DNA of 64,000 bases from assembly GCA_030142905.1 (NCBI GenBank), contig JASJOG010000264.1, forward strand, positions 62,001-126,000, written 5' to 3'. The position numbers were made by a program, and so were the translations under genes. The notes under the pieces were generated by a model. It saw nothing but the letters and a program-made list of their open reading frames with translations. It ran no database searches and was not told the DNA's origin. This stretch comes from Heliopora coerulea. Taxonomy: Eukaryota > Cnidaria > Anthozoa > Scleralcyonacea > Helioporidae. Positions 44,061-54,429 of the stretch are shown piece after piece; position 1 is the stretch's first letter; every line of letters starts with the position of its first letter.

Positions 44061-44493
44061 GTGGCACAAAATTACTTTTTATAAGTGGTATACAACCACA
44101 TGTGATTGACATAATTCTTCTTGATGTTTTAGCACTGTAGGTTGTGCCACATTTGAATGCATACACGCCACAGAAAAATAAAGCTTATTTAATACACTTC
44201 TCAGGTTATAATTATGGCATTTTCCATAAGACAAAATCAACATACGATCAAGTTCTTTTTTTTTACACCTTGCGGCAATGAGTCGATTAAATTTTACCTT
44301 GGGATGCACCACTAGACTGTCAATTTTATTTCTACACTTAAGAGATTGTTCGATATTTTTGGAGGGCTTGTCCCAACTCACTTACCAGTTATGTAATGCT
44401 CCACCCTCACCCAAAGATCTGTTAAGACATGCTTTCCCATGTGGAAATATGTACCCCCTGAAATTTGAGGAGTCGTTCAAGTAAAAGTATTTA

Positions 44494-46071
44494 CAGTGAC
44501 ACACAAAAGTATTGGACACATTGGATTTTTTAAGAAAATTACTTTTCTTGTTGCTATTAACCTTAAACTTGAACTGAATATAGTAGATGTTTAGGATAGA
44601 CTATGTATGAAGAGAAATAAAGAATTGTTTGCTCACACAAAAATTTATTGACAAATACAACAGAAAGTAACATGCAAAATTTTTGGACACATTCTGAAAA
44701 TATAAATATAGCAGGATAAAAATTGTAGTTTTGGACTGAAGTCTATTTCATATTAATTTGCAAATCTCCGCTGACCAATCAGAGCACACCATGCACCATG
44801 TGCTTTGAATGGTCATTGAAGATTTGGCTGTCACATGGGAAGGTTTTCAGAATGACAAAGACAAAGGAGCTCTCTCAACTTCATATGGTTATAATTGACC
44901 ATCATAATCATGGAATAGGATATCGAAAGATCTCTAATGTGCTCAAGATCCCCATCAGTACGATCGGGGCCATCACTCGGAAATGGAAGGAACATGGGCT
45001 CACTACCGATCTACCTCAAAAAGGGCGTCCTTGTAAAGTAAGTGAACGAGTAGCTAGATCCATTGTTCAGAAAGTGATGCACAAGCGATTCACAACACAA
45101 GGAGAACTTCAGAAGGAACTGCAGGCAGCTGGCACAAAGGTTAACAAGGATACAATTAGTCGTACACTCCACCGGGTAGGGCTGCATTCTCGGACTCCTA
45201 GAAAGACCCCTCTGCTGAAGCCCAAGCACGTCAAGGCTCGTCTAGAGTTTGCCAATTGTAATCTTGACAAGCCTGCTTCGTTCTGGAATAAAATATGGTC
45301 TGAAGGGACTAAAATCAAGCTTTTCGATAGAAACAGCTGGAGAAAGGAGGGTACTTCATATGACCCCAAAAATACCATCCCCACAATCAAACATGGTAGT
45401 GGAAGTATAATGGCTTGGGGTTGTTTTTCCTCCAGTGGTACGGGCACACTACATATCATCGAAGGAACAATGGGTAATGCTGTGTACCGCGAAATACTAA
45501 AGGAAAACATGCTTTCATCTGTAAAATCACTCAAGCTACCAAGAGGTTGGATTTTTCAGCAAGATAACGATCCCAAGCATACTGCAGTGAAAACGAAGGA
45601 ATGGCTTCAGGCAAAGAAAGTAAGGGTTTTAGAGTGGCCTAGTCAGTCGCCTGATCTAAATCTGATAGAAAATCTGTGGAAGGAGCTTAAACTTCGAGTT
45701 CGTCAGAGGAATCCACAAAACCTGACTGATCTCAAGGACATTTGTCAACAGGAGTGGGATAACATTAGTGCTGATTTCTGCAAGAAACTCATCTCAAATT
45801 ATTCCAAACGTCTGACAGCCGTAATTTCAAATAAGGGATACGCCATTAAGTATTGAATGCTGTTTGTTCATATGTGTCCAAAACTTTTGCATGTTACTTT
45901 CTGCTGTATTTGCCAACAAATGTTTGTGTGAGCAAACAATTCGTTAATTCTCCTCATACATAGTCTATCCTAAATATCTACTATATTCAGTTCAAATTTT
46001 AGGTTAGTAGCGACAAGAGAAGTTATTATTTTCTTAAAAAATCCTGTGTCCAATACTTTTGCGTGTCACTG
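44494..46071 (+). mobile_element. Tc1-like transposon, 1,578 bp
   Basis: A TA target duplication flanks it (44492-44493 and 46072-46073). The ends are cagtgacacacaaaagtatt and its inverse aatacttttgcgtgtcactg. The inverted repeats extend about 195 bp (to about 44690 and from about 45875), with interior matches such as gcaaaatttttggacac / gtccaaaacttttgc. Length and structure are standard for Tc1. Confidence 0.95.
44798..45856 (+). CDS. Tc1-family transposase (probably inactive)
   Basis: 352 codons, nearly full length for the family. The paired HTH N terminus spans about residues 22-130 (GIGYRKISNVLKIPISTIG; KVNKDTISRTLHRVGLHSR). The catalytic core follows, with GSGSIMAWGCFSSSGTGTL, the second Asp in QQDNDPKHTA and the Glu in SPDLNLIENLWKEL (a DD34E layout). 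In the first catalytic block the usual SDETK reads SEGTK, so the first Asp is Glu. The first 20 residues may be upstream sequence, with the native start at MTKTKELS (residue 20). No stop or frameshift occurs, so the copy is comparatively young. Confidence 0.9.
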   Translation: MCFEWSLKIWLSHGKVFRMTKTKELSQLHMVIIDHHNHGIGYRKISNVLKIPISTIGAITRKWKEHGLTTDLPQKGRPCKVSERVARSIVQKVMHKRFTTQGELQKELQAAGTKVNKDTISRTLHRVGLHSRTPRKTPLLKPKHVKARLEFANCNLDKPASFWNKIWSEGTKIKLFDRNSWRKEGTSYDPKNTIPTIKHGSGSIMAWGCFSSSGTGTLHIIEGTMGNAVYREILKENMLSSVKSLKLPRGWIFQQDNDPKHTAVKTKEWLQAKKVRVLEWPSQSPDLNLIENLWKELKLRVRQRNPQNLTDLKDICQQEWDNISADFCKKLISNYSKRLTAVISNKGYAIKY

Positions 46072-46079
46072 TATTTTAA

Positions 46080-47420
46080 AAAATTGTAATTTTACCTGTT
46101 TCAGAGAATCGTTTGTGTCCCTTGTCACAAAACATGTCAAGCTCAAAGCCAGGAGTTGTTCAATTACTTTCTCATAATTGTCGCCACCAAATCCATAACA
46201 ATAGCATCTATCTACTCTAAAATCTTGTAATGAGCCTTGCAGAAAATTTATTTCTTCATCTATAATGCTTCCTAAGTTGCTACATTCTATGTTTGTCTAA
46301 TTAGTACATTCTAGTATTTCCCTGCCTTATTTGAATAATTCCCGCTGTTATTGCAAATATGTGCAGACTGAACATCAATGTCACCCACAATGAATGCCCG
46401 TGAGGTAGTGAAATACCAACACCTTATTAAGGCATTGCCTCTTTTTTTACTAAAATATCAAATAACTCATTTTATCCTTATATCAGTGATAAAGTATTTT
46501 GCATCAGAAAAATAGCCAGAGATGAAGTCAGGATAGCATACTGGTTAAATAGATACTAATATTGTCCACAATACCATCACTGAAACCGAAGTTATGCACT
46601 TTGTCAGTTAGAACAACAGCTAATCACCAATCCCTTAGCTAATGACACTACCTCAGTCTTTCTCTGAAAACCATTCCTCTTATTTAATACTTTTAAAGAA
46701 CATAAATTTTCAATAACATAGAAATACCGATCTCTTAAAATTCTTCTGACTTAATTTTACCCTAGCAAACACTACATATACACCAAGTAAAGAAAAAATC
46801 CATTTTAGACAGTTACTCCTTGCTGTAATCTAACCGCATCAAAAGCTTAAATACATTCCTCAAACATTTAAGAGCATGGACCAAATTTGTTACAAAGATT
46901 CTAAACTATTATTATCAATGTTAATTGTGTCCAGTTATTAAAATTATAACTTACTTCTGAGTCAAATAAGCAAGCATCAATCAGCATATTCACATTTCTA
47001 AAGGAATTAAAAACAACATATTCATGCCAAACATTCTATCCCATCATAGGATTTCTTTCTTCTGTAGATTATAAATTCGCATTGAGGTGTCCATAATTAT
47101 TATGCCTTTCACATAGTGCCTTTATTTCAATATTAAAGCATTTCTTTTTGAAATCACACCCACCAATGAAGTCAGGATACCAATGTGAGCAAATACTAAA
47201 ATCGTCAGTTAAAACCACAGCTAACGATTAATGGCCAACACTATGAACACAATTTCTCTTTTATGCTGTTTATCAAGAATATTTTTGTGCCTCATACCTG
47301 TCAATAATTAACTTGTGTGAAACTGGCAGATGATTCAAAACAATGACAGGCATTAAACTATCGCTAAAGTCATCAAAGAATACCACATGTTCATAAAAGA
47401 TTTTTTTAATTCACATATCT
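46080..47420. other. diverged repeat-derived sequence, no intact gene
   Basis: A minus-strand stretch at about 46092-46290 reads a protein-like frame (RVDRCYCYGFGGDNYEKVIE; LALSLTCFVTRDTNDSLKQ) ending at a donor-like AG/GTAAAA near 46093. It may be an exon remnant. Segments at 46522-46660 and 47166-47240 are diverged copies of each other (gatgaagtcaggata; gtcagttaraac-acagctaa). I cannot assign a function. Confidence 0.35.
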
Positions 47421-47423
47421 TGT

Positions 47424-47640
47424 GGAGAATTTAATGCTCTTTCTAATGGTGCATATTTTCAGAGTGGCACAAGCCCAAAGATGATTCAGGACAGCTTAAG
47501 ACATGACCACTTAAACCGACCTTCAGTGGTAATTAGCAGTGAAACAGTCTATCTCCAACTAAGTAGAATAAAAATATTTCTCGGCAGCAGTTCTATAGGA
47601 TTTTTTAATTCACATATGTCGTGCAAGCCTTTCACTGAGA
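47424..47640 (+). repeat. dispersed repeat, copy 1
   Basis: gaatttaatgctctttctaa to tttttaattcacatatgtcgtg matches 60776-60940 (gaatttaatgctctttctaa to tttaattcacatatcttgtg). The shared internal block is accacttaaa-cgaccttca. Confidence 0.6.
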
Positions 47641-47691
47641 GGTATGCAATTGCATGTGCACACCTCCACACATGTCTATAAAGTTTGAGGT

Positions 47692-48192
47692 GTGCATTTA
47701 ATTGCATGCCTAGAAGATAAAAAACTTCTAAATGCAACTGGTTATATCGCCCATGCAAGAAGAAACAACTTGTCCCTCTATCAAGATTTATGTTGTGTAA
47801 GTGCCAACTGGCTATTTTTCTTGAAAATGTGGAGTGCAGAGTGTTTTTTCAGCTTGTTTTCTTTCCCAAACATTAAAAAACTTATCAATACTTTTCTTGC
47901 AATGGCATCAAAAATACCGAAACAAAATTCCATTATCTTAGAGGCAATTAAAAGTTGGGGAAGGGAGAGCATATTTGGAGGAAAAACTGAAGTGCATCCC
48001 ATAACTGGGCATATGGTGATAAATTTTGTATGGTGCAAGCTTTGCCTAAAATATGAGATAGGCATTATGAGTAGTATTCTTGTGTTTGCAAGGATTGCTG
48101 CCCACTCATTTATCAATGGAACAACCTCTGTGACGAATTGTCAGGTATGTTTTGCAATGACTAAAGATGTTAGATATAGGTTTTACTTTTGA
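47692..48192 (+). other. exon-like ORF with a zinc-knuckle-type CxxC
   Basis: The frame of 166 codons contains SIILEAIKSWGRESIFGG, then VWCKLCLKYE and GTTSVTNCQ, immediately followed by a donor-like CAG/GTATGT at about 48145. The CKLC motif with the trailing FINGTTSVT resembles BED-type or TE-associated zinc fingers seen in cnidarian proteins. The reading after 48145 would be intron. The exon start is uncertain (possible acceptor upstream of 47900). It may belong to a decayed hAT-like or domesticated gene. Confidence 0.4.
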
Positions 48193-49100
48193 CATTTTTA
48201 GCAATTTGTTTTTCTAAAAACTATTGCACATTGTGAACAATTTCTGTTCTTTACATCACCAGACCCTTATAGAAATCCAAAGGACAAGCAAGTCCAATGG
48301 AAAAGGAAATACATCTTGCTTTTCTAATCTGTTGTGACTTGTAAATTAATATAAAAAACTTTTTATCTAGATATAGTTTGCTTGCTTGAATGCATTTTGA
48401 TTTATCTCATCATACCATAAATGACCAAATAACTCCCCTCTCCCCCCTCAATTTTTGTGGTTACCTATCAAGCGTGATAGGGGATACACTACAGACAATG
48501 TAATGCAATGCTATTTTAATATCAACAAATGTGTCAGTTATACAGTTGTCACATCTGAATCACGTTCTTACTCTCCACATGTGAGACAATTTTGGCACTT
48601 TATTGTCTAACTCCACTTTCAAAATGTTAATTGTTCTTCTATCGTTGCATGTGGCTTTAAAGGTTCTCATGACAAGACCATTGGAGAAAATGCCAAACGG
48701 CAATTGTCACAAGATATCAATTGGCACATGTCCCACAAGGTTTAATTTGTCCTCTTCACTTTTTTAGACCCTGACAACATAATCATTGTACAGTCTTGCT
48801 TCTTCTCTGGTGTCATGTTTGCATTCTAATGTTTCTCCGGTCATGGGCTTGCAGACTTTCTTGATTTCAAATTCATGTGACCTCAATAAATAGACTCAGA
48901 TTAAAAATATAATGAATATTTATCACTTTAAATGAGAGCCAAAGTGGATGTTCTCTTGCATGCAACCTATCAAATTCATGATATCTCAGATGATAATGTG
49001 AAGTTGCATCAAAAGTGCATCCAGTTTGACTCTAATGGGATATTCTATTACCCAACTTGTCATTGCTGATAACAATATGCACGGTGTTTATTACCACATG
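48193..49100. other. non-coding stretch
   Basis: No gene seen. A segment near 48343-48420 (ataaaaaactttttatct ... gcattttgatttatct) recurs at 60575-60640, so at least part is dispersed repeat. Confidence 0.4.
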
Positions 49101-49101
49101 C

Positions 49102-51138
49102 ACTAGAAATACGTGCATGCAACAACCCCTCGCCCACCCTTCCAATATATCTCTCGAGAATCCAAGTAACAATGATAATTTTTCAAAATTCTCAAAAAGA
49201 CAAATCCTCCTGACTATAACTGGAAGAGGACATGCAATAAAAAAAAAATCCACACAGAATTTGGCTGCAAATAAACAACAATCCAAACTGGAAATTATTT
49301 TATATTTAAACTGCTTATAGTCATATTTACGTTAAAAATTTGAATTCTGCTTTATTAAAACAAAAAGTTCGGTGAGAATAACGTTCAACGGCTTAACAAA
49401 TGGTAAGATGTCCATTATTACAATTAAATTATTAAACAACAAAGAATAGGATTAATACCTGAATTATTTGCGGGTTTATGGTAATTCAGGTCGTTTTCCA
49501 ATTAGACGTCTCACTCATTTTGCCTTAAAGAAAGATTGTTTTATTAGATGACCAGTCTTTCCGTCTTAAAAGTTGAGCATTCTCATAGGTTATCAAACGG
49601 ATACCAGCATTACAGACAGCTCATGATTCAATATTTTTTTGGCATTTTTTTGATATAAAAAATTGATAAATTATATCTTACCTCAAAGTTGGTTACAAAT
49701 GTCTTTAAGACCTGCTAAGTATTCATACGGAAGTACAAGACTTTGGTGACGAAGATCAAATGAATTACAAAATCGACAAAGTAAACAAAGAAAACATGAA
49801 CGAATTCTGCAGTTTTATTGCTGACCAAAAATCGGAAAATACAAAACATAAAACAAAATACAACAAGCAAACCTTGTGCAAGTTTTGTCGAAAGAACAAT
49901 GAGAAGAGGGAAGTAAAAGACATACTTTTTCCAAGGCAAAACATCAATAAAAAAGAAAAATGGCACATAAACCTGCAACTCTAGCATATTTTCAACTAAG
50001 CATTCAGTGGCACCTCAACACAAAGGGTTCAAAGATAAATTTACATACATATGACTTTAAACTTTCTTAAAAGGTTTTAAAATCCTGATGAAAGCATTAC
50101 CGATTGAATACGGTAAAGGTCATCATGCACAAATTGCTCTTGAAGTGGGAAGGACTGAAGCGGACAACTCTTTTGCCGAAGGATAATTTGGTGACCAAAA
50201 ACAAGTAGCTTTACAGCGAGTTACCTGGTGGCTGTTTACCTTGCATTTTTGTTTTGAGCCAAAAATACATCCTAATGTCTTCAATGGGGTGACATTTCAT
50301 AGCAATAAAAATCCTGATTGAGGCAATGAAATCTTTGTGTGGAAAGTGGAGAAAGCATCCAAAGACTGTCATGGCCTGGACAACTCTTCTAAATGACGAG
50401 TGACCATGAACGCTGTCCGGTTAAATACTGAAAAATGTTCAAAAATAATCGTCCTACAGAGATGAATGAACCAGAATCTTTATTGTACTTTACCAATAAA
50501 CACCAGCAAAATCCAGGCGATAATATTTCGTACAAGAAGTGTCCCTTAGGGAAGAATGAAGTCGGGAAGCTACTTTTGAAAGCTGCTCAAAACAATTCAG
50601 TTCTCAGAACTTGTACTTCAAAGCTATTCGATTCAGACGTATCTGTGATTGTGCAGCTCAGGTAAGTGGTTACCAGAACGTGAAAAGTCCCAAGATTTAT
50701 ACAAATCAGCAAAGAGTGTCGTTTTAATACAGTTAGTCGCTTAGCAAATGTCCTGACAGCAAGCGAGTTCCCTTATGTCTTTTGTTCATATAAATCAGAA
50801 AGAACCAAGACAAAGCGTTGCTGCAAAAAGTGAACAGTTGGAAAATGCATATTGCAAGGAGCTAACTTTGAGAACTGCTCTGTCAAGTCATAAATTGTCC
50901 AGTTATTGAAGTGCCGAAACCAGCCACAGGCACCAAGATAGCCATTTTGTTTGCCGGTCTTAAATCATTTACTGGCTTCAGTGTTCAAATAATGTAAACA
51001 ACTTGCGAGAGATCCATAAAAGGGAAAAAAGAATGAGACCAAATCGATTTGCTTCAATACAGTACCTAAATATGGTTTGTTCAACAACATAACAGTCCCC
51101 GAGCTTGCACACGGCATTTTTGAGTGACCGGAATCCAT

Positions 51139-51174
<36 letters not shown>
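49102..51174 (+). mobile_element. Crypton-like element, copy 5, 5' and core part
   Basis: The best-preserved copy. It starts actagaaatacgtgcatgc. The N-terminal recombinase piece is an open frame at 49760-49984 (NEFCSFIADQKSEN; TLCKFCRKNNEKREVKDI). The core piece reads FGDQKQVALQRVTWW (about 50188-50232), continuous through the position where copy 1 has a stop. The C-terminal piece (EMNEPESLLYF; LGKNEVGKLLLKAAQNN; LFDSDVSVIVQL) is at 50435-50665. The region that should hold the catalytic His/Tyr is frameshifted after 50661. It ends at a (TA)n tract at 51140-51174. Confidence 0.7.
51140..51174. repeat. (TA)n microsatellite in Crypton copy 5
   Basis: About 17 TA units, at the same relative place as the tracts in copies 1, 3 and 4. 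It abuts the Penelope-like element. Confidence 0.9.
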
Positions 51175-51179
<5 letters not shown>

Positions 51180-51219
51180 TAAATCTATAAATCTAACTTT
51201 AATAAAGTTAGAAGAGCGT

Positions 51220-51264
51220 TTGCTACTCGGAGTTTCACATGTCTACAACACGATCATCAGGCAA
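51220..51264 (-). ncRNA. candidate hammerhead ribozyme (second type)
   Basis: Minus strand: TTGC, CTGATGA, a loop-closing stem II of about 4 bp (CGTG/CATG with one wobble), then GAAA, a short stem III (CTC/GAG-type), then TA and GCAA closing stem I. The core residues are present, but stem II starts with a U-U pair, so activity is less certain than for the two other motifs. Confidence 0.5.
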
Positions 51265-53620
51265 CTGACAGTTCGCTTCTATTATTCATTTACATAATAT
51301 GGGTCAAATTGTCTAAAATTAACTGTGATGCTGTAATGCCCGCAATCAGCTGGCCAGCGAATAATATGTATGTCTGCATGAAGAGAATAGTTCAGATCTT
51401 TTGTTCAGCAAGTTTTTCTTGTTTGATTTCAGGATAAACATTTTTTCTTCAAGGCAAAGATTGCGTCTTCTTGAGCCATATTTGTATGAGCTTGCGTGCT
51501 TTACGATTGACCACTTTATTTGGTATTCCCGGTTTTCCATCTTCAGTCGCCAAATGTATTTGGAAAGTTCTGTTTCATTGGTGTACTGAATGTTTCAGAA
51601 GTACTCCAGGTGGTTGCGGTGACGATGCTTGAAGTCATTTGCTGTTATGCCGATGTACCTTTTCATTGATCCATTATGGGGGGTCTTTACTTTGGCTTTG
51701 TAGATGCTTTTTGCCAGGCAGTTTCCCAAGGTTGGGCATTCGTTTTTGTGTCTGCTGTTGCTGTTGATACCATTCTCACGCGTGTTTGTGTTGTTGTTAG
51801 AGCTTGTGTTACTAACTTTGTCTTTTGCATTTGTGTTATTCTTATTGGTGCTTGCACGGTATCTATTTCGAAGAATGCGGTTGTTGTGTCCACGTATAAC
51901 GTGTTTAAGGCTTTCCATACAGCTATTGCTTATTTTCACCATGTTTCTGTTAAAAAGTTTGTGAAGTCTTTCAGTAGCTGGGAAGTGTTTGTCTATTAGA
52001 CTAAGAAATTGTCTGTCGATGTTAGATTTAACGTTTTTGGTGTATGGGGGATTGTACCAGATCACGTGTCTGTTTCTACTTCGTCTGTTGCTGGTTTGGT
52101 TTGCCGTGTTACTTCTGTTCGGGTATGTGTCTTGGTCATGAGGAGCATTAGTTGAGGTGTATGTGAGCTGCACGTTAAAGTTGCTTTGTTTGAGAGCATT
52201 CTCGTATAGTGGGGCAGCGGAGTCAAATGTTTCTTGGTCGCATGATAGCTTAGATATTATCTGGTTAATTGAGGCCGGTAGTTGTTTTATGATACAGTAG
52301 ATGGAGGATAGTTAGAATGGCGGTGAATGTAAAGTGGGTTGTCATTCGGTTTTCTGTATGGTTTGTGTTTGCCGTCATTTAAGTTCAGAGTAAAGTCGAG
52401 AAAGTTGACTATTTTTTGGTTCGTGTGCTTCGTGATTTGTAGCCTGAAGTCCTTAAAGATGCATATCAGGTCCTTTCTCGCTATGTCCGCCAGGCAGCCA
52501 GAGCACGTGTTTAGGGCAACAAGGCCATCATCTCTGTATAAGCCAATGTTCTTGCCAAATTGCTTTTCCAGTGAGTTGAGAATGAACAGTCCAACGAGCT
52601 CACATATCTCTGCGCCATTGAAGCTTCCCATGGTCATGTCGAAGCTGTTCGTGGTGTTTCGTTTTGTCCATGCTTTCCCGCTATTAAAAAGCAGTGATCT
52701 TCATGCGTGTTTGATAGTTTTGACAAGTTTATCGGGGATGGTTGTATATTTCGTGGCCCACGACAATGCATCGGCGAGCAACTCTTCCGATATTGAGGTG
52801 TAAAAATCCACGATATCGAATGATAGAATGGTGTGCCTGTTTTTGTCCCTGATGTTTCTAAACCAGGCGATAGTTTCGTCAGTATTGCATCACTGATTTA
52901 CCACGGTGTGATGTCCTATGTTTGTGTTGATTCCATCCAGGATTGCTTTACTAACCTTACCAAGTTCACTTTTGGCCGGATTAAGAGACACTTAGTATGG
53001 TTTTCAAAATCGTCCTTGTGATCTTTTAGTGTAACGAAAGCAGGTTTCTGTGCCATGGGCTCAACACGGTCTGCTATGTTAAATTTGTGCGCAATTCTTT
53101 TGAGTTCATTGTTGATATCATTGATGGTGTCGTCTGGTTCCGCTCGGTAGGTTTTTGTTACGTATTCCGTCAAAAGCTTCTCGTAGGCTGCAGGGCTCAT
53201 CTCGTAAATGTTTCAGGTCTTGTAGGCAAAAACAGATACATTTTTACATGACTGTATCTTTCGTCGGTCATTCTTTAGAGTATTCATAAAGTCGTCGTTA
53301 ACTTTGCGGGATTCAATCTTTTCGATCATCCTAACAAGGTTGTCTTCAAAGGCTTTCATCTCAGGTATCGGCGGGGTTTTTTTTCTTGATTTTAATCCGA
53401 ACGTATTCTTGCTTGCGTTGTTAATGTTGTCCTTCGTGAAGAAGTGGGCTTTCCAGCGCATTCATTTCACTACGTGTTCCGTTTTTTCAATCAGGCATTT
53501 TCTGTAAGCATCAAGTGTTGGGAGACCAATATTCTTTAATGAATAGTTGAAGCTAAGCTGCTGCATTCTAACAGTGTCACCAAGCCAACCAGAGTGCTTG
53601 ACTATGTTTAGGAGCGTGAT

Positions 53621-53750
53621 AAAGCAAAAGTGTATCATACAAGAAACACAGTTGATGATTGGTTTGAGAGTGCTCGATACCATGTAGGTATCGAGCACTC
53701 TCAAACCAATCGTCAACTGTGTTTCTTGTATGATACACTTTTGCTTTTGC
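53621..53750. repeat. near-perfect palindrome at the 5' end of Penelope-like element B
   Basis: The arms are about 61 bp (53621-53682 and 53687-53748), with a core of about 5 bp and essentially one mismatch (gatgattgg versus gacgattgg). A terminal inverted duplication is a common product of Penelope-like element integration. Confidence 0.9.
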
Positions 53751-53759
53751 TTTATATAT

Positions 53760-53903
53760 TAACTACAGACGGAACCGTTTCGGCCTACTGTGCCTCATCA
53801 GTGTAGTGCTGACGAGCAGGATGGACAAGCCTATAATATTATATAGGCAACTCAAATGTCCCACACTTGTGGTACATCTAAGTCCTATAAGTTCTCTCTC
53901 TCT
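53760..53903 (-). mobile_element. short 3' fragment of Penelope-like element A
   Basis: It matches 42753-42885 closely (aactacagacggaaccgttt ... acttgtggtacatctaag). It is a heavily 5'-truncated copy of family A, inserted between the palindrome of element B and the resuming Crypton sequence. Confidence 0.8.
53762..53807 (-). ncRNA. type I hammerhead ribozyme, second copy
   Basis: Same layout as at 42754-42799: ACTACA/TGTAGT stem I, CTGATGA, GAAA, CGG-TT-CCG stem III and a TC cleavage site. Stem II is GGCA/GGCC, with its last pair disrupted. Confidence 0.85.
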
Positions 53904-54036
53904 ATAAATCCATAGAAAGATACATACACAAAGCGAAAATTTCTCCCTAGTCATCATCACGCATGTAACAGGACTCCATGCATGTCAAGATTAGTACCCT
54001 TGCACCGTGCTTTGCATGGTGGGCAAGGAGATTATC
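53904..54036 (+). mobile_element. Crypton copy 5, 3' end
   Basis: taaatccatagaaagataca continues the part that stopped at 51174. It ends in the family's terminal palindrome-like block (caccgtgctttgcatggtg, 54004-54022). Confidence 0.75.
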
Positions 54037-54429
54037 AGTGTAATGGCTGAAAAAGGAAAAAAATATGCAGTTATACGACCGACTTGAAGCTAGAGAAGTT
54101 ATTTCTGATGCCAAAACAAAAGGAAACAGGACTGCAGCCAAAAATGTAATGGTGCACCTAAAACCATACAGTATGTGAATGGAAAGCAAAGAAAGCAAGG
54201 CTCAGAGCTATGAAGAACAGTTACAATTGGTTGAAAAAATAAGGAACTTAAGAAATGCTCATTTCTCGGCTATGGCAATGTCATTGACTGAGTAAGACTG
54301 GAAGAGTACGCTCTACTCCTGCCACAAAAATGAAACTGTAAGAAAACTTATGACTGCAATGACTGAGGGTAAACAGTTTTAATTTTAAGAATGTCATTTC
54401 GAACTATTAGGGAGCTGTCTTCTTTGCTT

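Larger units (their letters stand above)
51180..53757 (-). mobile_element. Penelope-like element B (RT plus GIY-YIG), nearly complete
   Basis: The minus-strand order is as follows. N-terminal domain at 53213-53716 (KTPPIPEMKAFEDNLVRMIE). RT fingers at 52916-53200 (YEMSPAAYEKLLTEYVTKTY; KPAFVTLKDHKDDFENHTKC). RT palm at 52287-52637 (MGSFNGAEICELVGLFI; YRDDG catalytic box). Connection and GIY-YIG endonuclease at 51595-52173 (HVIWYNPPYTKNVK; MKRYIGITANDFKHRHRNH). The ORF is broken only by a few stops and frameshifts. The catalytic YRDD is intact. The 5' end is a palindrome; the 3' end carries a hammerhead-like motif and abuts (TA)n. Confidence 0.9.

Noticed and set aside
44278..44484. host exon (68-aa ORF)
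   Set aside because: No clear acceptor or donor and no recognised domain; too weak to call.
45109..45534. 141-aa minus ORF
   Set aside because: Antisense to the Tc1 transposase.
52339..52803. 154-aa plus ORF
   Set aside because: Antisense to the Penelope-like reverse transcriptase, which has the YRDD box on the minus strand.
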